Source of the DNA: Nitrososphaerota archaeon
Lineage (GTDB): Archaea > Thermoproteota > Nitrososphaeria > Nitrososphaerales > JACQRY01
Direction of reading: 5' to 3'
Assembly (NCBI GenBank): GCA_016206275.1
Contig: JACQRY010000045.1
Location: 1 to 9,663, forward strand
DNA: 9,663 nt
Of the stretch, positions 4,580 to 9,663 are shown piece after piece. The translations under genes were made by a program, and so were the position numbers. The notes below the pieces were generated by a model. The model was not told the DNA's origin. It ran no database searches and saw only the letters and a program-made list of their open reading frames with translations. Every line of letters begins with the position of its first letter. The stretch's first letter is position 1.

Positions 4580-5632
4580 ATGTGCCCTTTGATCTTTGTC
4601 GGCCTAGGACTTGGCGGAGCCGAAGGCCTGACCCTAGGAGCCTTAGAAACGCTCTCAAAGGTTGATATCATCTATCTTGAATCATACACAAATCCCATAA
4701 ACGATGATGTTGCGAAAAACCTTTCAGCTAAACTAGGAAAAGAAGTTTCAGTCCTAAGCCGCGAAACCATTGAAGATGGCCGAATTATTCTGGACAAAGC
4801 CGGCAAGCAAGAAGTTGCACTCATAGTCTCAGGAGACCCCATGGTCGCAACTACTCACGGTGACCTCCGCACCCGCGCTCTGCAAAAAAATATACATGCG
4901 AGGATTATCCATAATGCTTCCATCATATCCGCGCTACCAGGGGAAACTGGTCTCCAAAGCTATAGATTTGGCAAAACAGTCACCTTGACTAGTACGCAGC
5001 CCACCCTGCTACGGACTGCGTATTCAACAGTTTACAGAAATCTGCTTCTAGACCTCCACAGCATTCTCCTCCTCCAATACGATTACGCTTCAAAGTCTTT
5101 TCTCGCACCTGGAGAAGCCTTGACTGCCCTAGCAGAGCTGGAAGCAGACGAGGGGCAGCAAGTGTTCACCAGCGAGGCGTTTATAATAGTGGCTTCAAGG
5201 CTCGGCCGATTGGATCAGTCTATAACTGGTGGAAAGTTGGGACAATTGTTGAAAGCAGGCTTCGGCGAACCTCCTCAAGCAATAATTGTACCCGGGAAAT
5301 TGCATTTTGCTGAAGAGGAATCTCTAGGAGCCATGGGCTTGGCTCCAGACAGCCTTTTGAACAACTCTTCAAGAGTAAAGAGAAAAGCAGCACGCATGGT
5401 TCCGAAGTACGTGGCCAAAACCAAGCAGGCTTTACAGAAGGCAAGAGCAGGAGTAAAAGAGTCTGAGATGCATAGACTAGCTGATCTCTTCGAGAACGTA
5501 GAGTGTTATCTCTCTGACGCGGAGAGGTTTCTATCACAAGGGGAAGACGAGCTGGCAGTTCTCAGCATAGGTTACGCTGAAGGGCTTCTTGACTCCCTTA
5601 GATTCAAAGGCGAGTTGGCTATAGATTGGTAG
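4580..5632 (+). CDS. dphB: Diphthine synthase fused to a DUF357-like C-terminal domain
   Basis: Residues 1 to about 258 are a diphthine synthase, the SAM-dependent methylase of the tetrapyrrole-methylase fold that methylates the modified histidine of elongation factor 2 during diphthamide synthesis. Conserved parts are IFVGLGLGGAEGLT (5-18), YLESYTNP (32-39), the SAM loop VSGDPMVATTHGDL (83-96), HNASIISA (111-118) and GLQSYRFGKTVTL (124-136), ending with AIIVPGKLHFAEEE. Archaeal DphB is normally about 260 residues. The remaining 90 residues (about 263-350) are a separate helical unit ending GEDELAVLSIGYAEGLLDSLRF (in parts), which I recognise as DUF357-like, a small archaeal domain usually encoded as its own gene. 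The start is ATG 4580, consistent with a leaderless transcript. It overlaps ribL by seven bases. The fusion is in one uninterrupted frame; DUF357 function is unknown, and its position before ribL suggests a link to that gene. Confidence 0.9.
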   Translation: MCPLIFVGLGLGGAEGLTLGALETLSKVDIIYLESYTNPINDDVAKNLSAKLGKEVSVLSRETIEDGRIILDKAGKQEVALIVSGDPMVATTHGDLRTRALQKNIHARIIHNASIISALPGETGLQSYRFGKTVTLTSTQPTLLRTAYSTVYRNLLLDLHSILLLQYDYASKSFLAPGEALTALAELEADEGQQVFTSEAFIIVASRLGRLDQSITGGKLGQLLKAGFGEPPQAIIVPGKLHFAEEESLGAMGLAPDSLLNNSSRVKRKAARMVPKYVAKTKQALQKARAGVKESEMHRLADLFENVECYLSDAERFLSQGEDELAVLSIGYAEGLLDSLRFKGELAIDW

Positions 5633-6264
5633 ACACCCCTGCTACACCTGCACTCAGGAAACTGCTATCCCAGATCTTTGTCGGCTCGTTAGACGATAGT
5701 CAGCCATCTATGGGTGACCTCTCGCGCGCTATGGGTGTGGATGAAGACTACGTCCAGAAGCTCTGTGGGAGAGCGGAGGAGCTGAGGTACGTCAAAACCG
5801 TTGAAGATAGGTGTAAACTGACTGAAAACGGTAGGCGCGCCATCATAATAGTGTTTACCGGGGGCGTCTACGACATTATCCACCCTGGACATATACATGC
5901 CCTTACCTCCTCTAAGGCGCTGGGCGACGTGCTCATAGTTTCCGTTGCCAGAGATATCACCGCCGCCAAAAGAAGGAATGCTCCTCCTTTGAATAACGAG
6001 AAGGCGCGACGAGATCTGGTAGGGTCTCTGAAGATGGTCGACGCAGCCATACTGGGTAGTGAAACCAACATATTCGACACCGTTGCAAAAGTGAAGCCTG
6101 ACATCATTACATTAGGATACGATCAGAAGCATGACGATGAAGCTGTAAGAATAGAGTCGCTAAAGCGCGGGGTGAACGTGAAAGTGGTCCGGCTTGACAG
6201 TCCGGTTCCGGGTCTGAAGAGTACCGCAATCAAGAATAGCCGTGACGTCATGAACCAGATTTAG
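5626..6264 (+). CDS. ribL: Archaeal FAD synthase (RibL) with N-terminal winged-helix segment
   Basis: Residues about 75-212 form a cytidylyltransferase-type nucleotidyltransferase that transfers AMP from ATP to FMN, giving FAD. The signatures are F-T-G-G-V-Y-D-I-I-H86-P-G-H89 (HxGH), LGDVLIVSVARD (99-110), KRRNAPPLNNEKARRDLV (115-132), the glycine-aspartate motif ITLGYDQKHDDE (161-172) and STAIKNSR (199-206). The family type is MJ1179-like RibL. The first 70 residues are additional and look like a winged helix (PSMGDLSRAMGVDEDYVQK, then KLTENGRRAI), a feature not needed for catalysis. The start is TTG 5626, which overlaps the dphB stop (TTGGTAG); the next in-frame ATG would remove part of the helix-turn-helix. 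The gene is translationally coupled to dphB and its 3' end overlaps that of ribK by 17 bases, in the opposite direction. Assignment of FMN as substrate is by family. Confidence 0.9.
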   Translation: MVDTPATPALRKLLSQIFVGSLDDSQPSMGDLSRAMGVDEDYVQKLCGRAEELRYVKTVEDRCKLTENGRRAIIIVFTGGVYDIIHPGHIHALTSSKALGDVLIVSVARDITAAKRRNAPPLNNEKARRDLVGSLKMVDAAILGSETNIFDTVAKVKPDIITLGYDQKHDDEAVRIESLKRGVNVKVVRLDSPVPGLKSTAIKNSRDVMNQI

Positions 6265-6955
6265 AAGGCATTTCTTCTGACAAGTACACCATAACTGTCA
6301 CAGGACTCCGATCTTGCAGCTTAAGAGTATCCCTGAGCTTAACAGGTGACAGCACTTCAAGTACGGAGTCATCATAATGGGTCCGCTCAATGGTGAGCAC
6401 CGCGGCCTCCGCTGAGTCATTTACAAGAGCCTTGAAGCATTTGGCTCCGCCATAGGTTCGCTGGCCATCTTCGAATCCTTCAATAGTGATCCCGTCAAGC
6501 TTCTCCAATTCGCCTCTCAGCTTTCTGTCGACCGGGGAAGTGAGTTTGATGTTCAGTGTTCCGGGATAAGGATCAAACCTCAGTTTCTTGACGAACTGCT
6601 TTCGATAACCTCTATGCGAAACGTAGTAGCCGCCTTCCCCTAGACCAGAGAACACTTCGCCTTTGATCTCCAATGTTGGAGGTCTACCCTCCAGTGACGC
6701 CTTCAAAACTCTGTATAGGCTGGTTACAGAGTCAACTCCTTTGGGACTTAGCTTAACCCCTGTGAAAGATCCTGCCTTTATTCGCTCCAGGTAGCCTTCT
6801 TTTTCTAGCTCTAACAGATGTTTAGAGGCAGCCTGCTGAGACTTTCCGATCTTCTTAGCCAGCTCTACGGTGGAGATTGCTACAGGCCTATCCTTAGCGC
6901 CCAGAAGCAGTAGCTCAAGAAGAGTCGGCAGCAAAGAGTTTCTAGGTTCATCCAA
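6248..6955 (-). CDS. ribK: CTP-dependent riboflavin kinase with N-terminal HTH (RibK)
   Basis: The 235-residue protein has a winged-helix domain (about 8-85; VELAKKIGKSQQAASKHLLELEKEGYL region) followed by the archaeal riboflavin kinase barrel (about 96-228), which makes FMN from riboflavin using CTP. Kinase motifs include GEVFSGLGEGGYYVS (99-113), GYRKQF (116-121), the nucleotide/metal-binding DPYPGTLNIKL (128-138), TYGGAKCFKA (167-176), the catalytic-region ERTHY (190-194) and VLEVLSPVKLRDTLKL (198-213). The HTH-kinase architecture is the regular one in many archaea and suggests autoregulation, known for related RbkR proteins. The start is TTG 6953-6955, overlapping the end of the endonuclease V gene (ATTGGATGA) by eight bases, so the two are coupled. 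An AAGGA lies about 11 bases upstream. With ribL converging from the left, the window encodes both last steps to FAD. Confidence 0.93.
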   Translation of the reverse strand: MDEPRNSLLPTLLELLLLGAKDRPVAISTVELAKKIGKSQQAASKHLLELEKEGYLERIKAGSFTGVKLSPKGVDSVTSLYRVLKASLEGRPPTLEIKGEVFSGLGEGGYYVSHRGYRKQFVKKLRFDPYPGTLNIKLTSPVDRKLRGELEKLDGITIEGFEDGQRTYGGAKCFKALVNDSAEAAVLTIERTHYDDSVLEVLSPVKLRDTLKLQDRSPVTVMVYLSEEMPSKSGS

Positions 6956-7604
6956 TTTCCGTCAATCCTTTCTTGGCTTCTTTGTGAGCTTGCTTAAGTG
7001 CTTCAGGATACTTCTCTCCCAATTTGTCGAGCAAATAGGCAACGTCTTCCACGCTAAGGCCGAACCCTGGGCTCGCGAAATATCTTCTTGAGCCTTTTGG
7101 CTTGACACAGTAGCCCACCAAAGAACCGTCCACAAATATCTTTTGAAAGCCTCTTTCTAAACTTCCTAGATCACCTATGAGAAGCGATTTTGCAACACCC
7201 AGCGAAGGCTTGCCTAACGCGGCCCCTACGAAGACTGCCAAACCAGCTCGCCTCGGATGAGCAATACCGTGGCCGTCCACCAATACCAGATCGAACCCTC
7301 CTCTTATACCCTTAGTGGCGGCTACCATAATGGGTGCTTCTCGGAGAAAGAGGAAACCTGTTTTATAGGGGAAAACAGGCTTGCTTCTCACTAGAGAAAC
7401 ATCGGTCACACGACTCTCATTAACGGACCATCCTACCGCAGCAGCCAGCGCAACATCCCCACCATAAGCCACATCTACACCCACTATTGTCGAAACATCC
7501 CGTAACTTGGCCAAATCTTGGCTTGACGAAACAAAGGTCTCCTGTAGCCACTCAAAGAACTTTACATGATGCTCATCAAAGAAATGTTCCTGACGATCAT
7601 GCAT
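6948..7604 (-). CDS. nfi: Endonuclease V
   Basis: The 218-residue protein belongs to the endonuclease V family, which nicks DNA or RNA one nucleotide 3' of (deoxy)inosine and so repairs adenine deamination or removes inosine RNA. The RNase H-like catalytic carboxylates are D44 (VGVDVAYG), E89 (GFLFLREAP) and D110 (LVDGHGIAHPRRAGLA), with the conserved Lys139 in LGVAKSLL and the PYxxGFL loop (79-85) that forms the wedge recognising the lesion. The C-terminal VGYCVKPKGSRRYFASPG (163-180) is the usual family end strand. Length is normal for archaea. The start is ATG 7602-7604, two bases after the translin stop codon; no strong Shine-Dalgarno was seen. It is the middle gene of a translin-nfi-ribK operon. 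Whether DNA or RNA is the main substrate cannot be decided from sequence. Confidence 0.93.
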   Translation of the reverse strand: MHDRQEHFFDEHHVKFFEWLQETFVSSSQDLAKLRDVSTIVGVDVAYGGDVALAAAVGWSVNESRVTDVSLVRSKPVFPYKTGFLFLREAPIMVAATKGIRGGFDLVLVDGHGIAHPRRAGLAVFVGAALGKPSLGVAKSLLIGDLGSLERGFQKIFVDGSLVGYCVKPKGSRRYFASPGFGLSVEDVAYLLDKLGEKYPEALKQAHKEAKKGLTEIG

Positions 7605-7606
7605 CG

Positions 7607-8236
7607 CTATTTCCGCCCAATAACCCTCCCAACTCCCTTAATGTGCTTGATCAGCTCCGATCTCCTCACTTCTTCAGTAACCGCCGATCTGGTACCCTCT
7701 ATCAAGATCCTCGCTACATCAAGCTTCCTCTTCACGCCTGGTACAACATGATCATGCACCGCAGCGGGGGCGAGCAACAAGTACAACCGCTCGATCATCT
7801 CGAAGAGCCTGAAAGCTTCCCTCGACTTGCCTAATCTGATCTTATCGTAAATCATGCGTTTAACCTCGCCGATAGCATCCAACAACCCCAGAATGTACGC
7901 GCCACCATCTACCCTTAACTCCTTAGAGCTGGGCAGAGCTGTGCCAGATGCTATGGCAAAAACCATTGAGGCTTCAGTATACTCCATTTCCGCAGGGATA
8001 AGATAACGCGTCAAGCCAGGTGTCGCAGCCCGCCTCAGGCTTACTAGGCTCTTACCAGCTTCCTTGATCGCTTCGTCGGCGTCACGCAGTTTCCCTGTGT
8101 GAACAGCTACAATTGCTTTCGCAGCCATAGAGATAACGCCTCTACTCTCTTTAATTAGAAGTTCCCGCTTTGCCTGAACGTCTTCCAGCTTTTGAGTTAT
8201 CGAAGTTAGCGACATCTCGACCGACTTGAGGTTCAT
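7607..8236 (-). CDS. Translin-family protein
   Basis: This all-helical 209-residue protein matches the archaeal branch of the translin/TRAX family, whose members assemble into closed barrels that bind single-stranded RNA or DNA; TRAX and some archaeal proteins are magnesium-dependent ribonucleases. Family landmarks, in order, are the N-terminal helix RELLIKESRGVIS (24-36), HTGKLRDADEAIKEA (46-60), the EMEYTEA helix (83-89), LPSSKEL...AYILGLLDAIGEVKRM (101-128), the FEMIERLY helix (145-152), and LDVARILIEGTR (172-183). The acidic positions E86, E89, D120, E124 and D173 are candidates for the metal site by analogy with TRAX, so nuclease activity is plausible but unproved. The start is ATG 8234-8236; Met8 is an alternative. 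It is the first gene of an operon with endonuclease V and ribK. Archaeal members are sometimes mislabelled haloacid dehalogenase. Confidence 0.85.
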   Translation of the reverse strand: MNLKSVEMSLTSITQKLEDVQAKRELLIKESRGVISMAAKAIVAVHTGKLRDADEAIKEAGKSLVSLRRAATPGLTRYLIPAEMEYTEASMVFAIASGTALPSSKELRVDGGAYILGLLDAIGEVKRMIYDKIRLGKSREAFRLFEMIERLYLLLAPAAVHDHVVPGVKRKLDVARILIEGTRSAVTEEVRRSELIKHIKGVGRVIGRK

Positions 8237-8258
8237 GGAGAAGCTAAACTATTCAGAG

Positions 8259-8270
8259 AGTAAATACTTT
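8259..8270 (-). promoter_or_regulatory. TATA-like element of the translin-nfi-ribK operon
   Basis: On the minus strand the sequence GAAAAGTATTTACTC contains TATTTA centred about 28-30 bases upstream of the translin ATG, spacing that fits a leaderless transcript. No Shine-Dalgarno is present before the ATG, in line with that. It abuts the end of the transposase-like remnant on its right. Confidence 0.4.
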
Positions 8271-8621
8271 TCATTGTTTGAATAGACTCGTTCTTTGGCG
8301 CGTACGGGTGGACTCTACAGGTGTTCGCGGCCCTATTACCGCGCCAAAGCCGTGTTTAACCTGTTTCAAAACCCTGAGGAGCATCATGTTGCAGGCCGAG
8401 TGGACTAGAATATCGAATATTGCCGCGAGCCCTTCATACCTGATACTATTTTCTCGCAGCCCCTTCGGTCATCCGAAGAACCGTCCGAACATCGACCTCG
8501 CATTCCTGTACTCTTCCCCAAAGGCCTCTAACCTTTCGGACTTCCTCTTCATTCTTCCTCTGAATTCAGGCTTTACATTGGTTGACTTGATGAGTTTTGC
8601 TAGCCTCCTTCCCTGATCCAT
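8271..8621 (-). pseudogene. Transposase-like C-terminal remnant with in-frame stop
   Basis: A minus-strand frame runs from 8621 (ATG) to TGA 8271-8273, interrupted by one in-frame TGA at 8469-8471 that would have been CGA. The first half (50 codons) is highly basic, with VKPEFRGRMKRKSERLEAF and EEYRNARSMFGRF; the second (65 codons) has RYEGLAAIFDILVHSACNMM then LLRVLKQVKHGFGAVIG. A basic stretch with a conserved Glu followed by a hydrophobic helix containing a Cys-Asn-Met-type core resembles the C-terminus of DDE transposases, though I cannot name the IS family. A related segment occurs on the plus strand at 9416-9622, supporting a repeated mobile element. Two stop codons in frame just before the ATG show that the upstream part has been lost or frameshifted. 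Read as a decayed element, not a functional gene; the 50-codon frame alone could be translated. Confidence 0.55.
8293..8349. repeat. 10-bp perfect inverted repeat with 37-base spacer
   Basis: CTTTGGCGCG (8293-8302) and CGCGCCAAAG (8340-8349) are perfect inverted copies, and two further pairs (TA/TA) plus GGG/CCC inside could extend the stem with bulges. It lies at the 3' end of the transposase-like remnant, where terminal inverted repeats or subterminal hairpins of mobile elements are found. A structured RNA is another possibility. Confidence 0.6.
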
Positions 8622-8946
8622 GTTCCTAGCCAATCATTACAGCTAGTGTCGGCGACTCTGAACACTGTGGCATGAATCTTTGTCCTCTTGATCGTGTTCT
8701 GCTAATGAATGCAACCAGCCCTCCTCTTTTTCGCAGATGCAGTTGAGATGTCTGTAGTTAGTACATCCATCTTCACTATCCCACGTGAGTCCGCCATCAT
8801 AGCTCTTATGATCTTCTCCTTTCTAAGATTAGTTGAGCACCGAAGATGAAGCACGTACCGCTTATCGATAAGAGTCAAATTCTATTACAATGTCCTGCTG
8901 GGAATGAAACTTCTTATGGCCGAAGCTCTTCAGCAATCATTGTCGT
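8622..8946. other. Eroded region with a 58-codon minus-strand frame
   Basis: No intact gene is supported here. A minus-strand frame from TTG 8876-8878 to TAG 8702-8704 reads 58 codons with a plausible protein-like pattern (IDKRYVLHLR near the start, KEKIIRAMMADSRGIVKMDV in the middle, basic KKRRAG at the end). I do not recognise its family. After its stop, another frame continues with protein-like residues (RTKIHATVFRVAD) toward the transposase-like remnant, which suggests frameshifted remains of one or more genes. Confidence 0.35.
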
Positions 8947-9255
8947 ATGATGAAGATCGGTGAGGCTACTAAGAGGAGGATTCCACGTTTCTTCTCCTTC
9001 CACTGGGGGGCAGGAGAAGTGGTCGAGGAGGCATCGATAAAATGCAACTTCAACAAAGCAAGCTGGGAGCCGACGATTCAGCTTCTGCGTTACGCTAATG
9101 GTGGTGAGATGCTGAGGTTGTGTGTATATCACGGCAATCGTTTCACCAGAATGCCCCCGCTTCTCACAAAGAATGAACTCAGAGCACTGAGTAAGAGAGT
9201 CTCTGAGAATCCCGGGATATTGAGGCTTCTAAGAGAGATATTGCCTAGAAAATGA
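8947..9255 (+). CDS. Hypothetical protein, 102 residues
   Basis: I do not recognise the family with certainty. The frame opens with two consecutive ATG codons (8947, 8950) and ends at TGA 9253-9255. It is basic and carries features of a folded small protein: a central block with PRFFSFHWGAGEVVEEASI (13-31), then EPTIQLLRYANGGEMLRLCVYHG (41-63, in part), a basic RFTRMPPLL and a C-terminal helix ENPGILRLLREILPRK. The single Cys residues at 33 and 59 with His19 and His62 could be metal ligands, but this is only a suggestion. No Shine-Dalgarno or clear TATA box is visible upstream. Its reading frame is intact although both flanks are decayed, which argues that it is under selection or was recently carried in. 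It could be an archaeal conserved hypothetical or an accessory gene of a former mobile element. Confidence 0.6.
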   Translation: MMKIGEATKRRIPRFFSFHWGAGEVVEEASIKCNFNKASWEPTIQLLRYANGGEMLRLCVYHGNRFTRMPPLLTKNELRALSKRVSENPGILRLLREILPRK

Positions 9256-9415
9256 TACAATAGTTCGTGCCGGCGGAAGTAATGAATAGCGGTCTCAGCC
9301 CTTTGCAGACGGTGGCTTACGTTCTATTGCCGGCCTCGCCTCGTCAATTATTTCTTTCGGTGCTTGACTTCATACCTGTCAAAGCGCATAGGATGAATTT
9401 GTCAGTCTTTGACCC
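9256..9415 (+). other. Region with a short GTG-initiated frame, probably decayed
   Basis: A plus-strand frame from GTG 9267 to TGA 9426-9428 gives 53 codons, with LQTVAYVLLPASPRQLFLSV and FDPWIR as recognisable blocks of ordinary composition. It overlaps the next frame (9416) out of phase. No family is recognised and no ribosome binding site is visible. It may be the upstream, frameshifted part of the transposase-like remnant that follows. Confidence 0.3.
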
Positions 9416-9622
9416 ATGGATACGCTGACCATATCATCGGTAGAAAGCATCTTGGCAGCAAAGGTAGATCCCGGGATACATATCGTAGAAGAGTATCGCT
9501 TTGACGCCCTCCAGTCGGACTGTAACCGCCTGGACTGGAGACTAAAAGATCTCTTTGCAGCATTCATTACGTTAACCTTCGAAGTTTGCATGATGCTCCT
9601 AGTTTTGAACCAGGTTCGTTAA
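9416..9622 (+). pseudogene. Second transposase-like C-terminal remnant
   Basis: The 68-codon frame ends at TAA 9620-9622. Its second half, EEYRFDALQSDCNRLDW then RLKDLFAAFITLTFEVCMML and LVLNQV, parallels the minus-strand remnant at 8271-8621 (EEYR..., RYEGLAAIFDILVHSACNMM, LLRVLKQV). The DNA is also alike over TGCATGATGCTCC...GTTTTGAACCAGGTT. It is far too short for a transposase and its upstream part is in another frame, so I read it as the broken C-terminus of a related element in the opposite orientation. Alternatively it is a small unrelated gene with a hydrophobic helix. Confidence 0.45.
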
Positions 9623-9646
9623 GACGTATTGTTATATGGGTCTTCT

Positions 9647-9657
9647 TAAATAAATCA
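9647..9657 (+). promoter_or_regulatory. A/T-rich element at the right edge
   Basis: TCTTAAATAAA at the edge is TATA-like and may be the promoter of a gene starting beyond the window. Its target is not visible. Confidence 0.2.
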
Positions 9658-9663
9658 CGCCCA

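Noticed and set aside
7487..7834. A plus-strand frame across the translin/endonuclease V junction.
   Set aside because: Both minus-strand genes here have clear family signatures; the plus-strand frame does not.
8278..8616. A plus-strand frame of about 112 codons.
   Set aside because: It is antisense to the transposase-like remnant, has no recognisable similarity, and lacks promoter or ribosome binding signals.
1..9663. CRISPR array, rRNA, phage genes or a defence island.
   Set aside because: No regularly spaced repeats, no rRNA-like sequence, and no recognisable phage or defence proteins were seen on either strand.

Overview
The window looks like chromosomal DNA from an archaeon, most likely of the TACK group (Nitrososphaeria- or Bathyarchaeia-like). 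The evidence is a diphthine synthase, a CTP-dependent riboflavin kinase with a helix-turn-helix domain, a stand-alone archaeal FAD synthase, an archaeal translin-type protein, TATA-type promoters close to start codons, frequent TTG/GTG starts, and a tRNA interrupted by bulge-helix-bulge (BHB) introns. The lineage within the archaea cannot be fixed from this sequence alone.

Layout. 1-205: C-terminal end of a DMT/EamA-type transporter. 354-1319 (-): TerC/Alx-type membrane protein. 1529-1933 (-): thioredoxin, divergent from a zinc-ribbon Nudix hydrolase (2060-2611, +). 2595-2750 (+): a tRNA-Ser(TGA) gene that I read as carrying three introns, with its 5' part overlapping the Nudix 3' end. 2784-3278 (-): TrmO-like tRNA methyltransferase. 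3412-3870 (-) and 3936-4457 (+): a divergent pair, an S26-family peptidase resembling the nickel-SOD maturation protease SodX and a nickel superoxide dismutase (SodN), sharing one TATA element. 4580-5632 (+): diphthine synthase fused to a C-terminal DUF357-like domain, overlapping the FAD synthase RibL (5626-6264, +). RibL converges with and overlaps RibK (6248-6955, -), which lies in a tight minus-strand operon translin - endonuclease V - ribK (8236 down to 6248). From about 8271 to the right end the DNA is eroded: fragments of two related transposase-like C-termini in opposite orientation flank one intact 102-codon hypothetical gene (8947-9255).

How the genes work together. RibK (riboflavin to FMN) and RibL (FMN to FAD) complete flavin cofactor synthesis, and both carry N-terminal winged-helix segments. 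SodN and its putative processing protease form a two-gene system against superoxide; thioredoxin and the Nudix enzyme fit a broader housekeeping and stress-response setting. DphB (diphthamide on EF-2), TrmO and the tRNA belong to translation, and translin plus endonuclease V suggest a nucleic-acid processing unit. The most notable items are the triple-intron tRNA-Ser, the archaeal nickel SOD with its divergent protease, and the DphB-DUF357 fusion.
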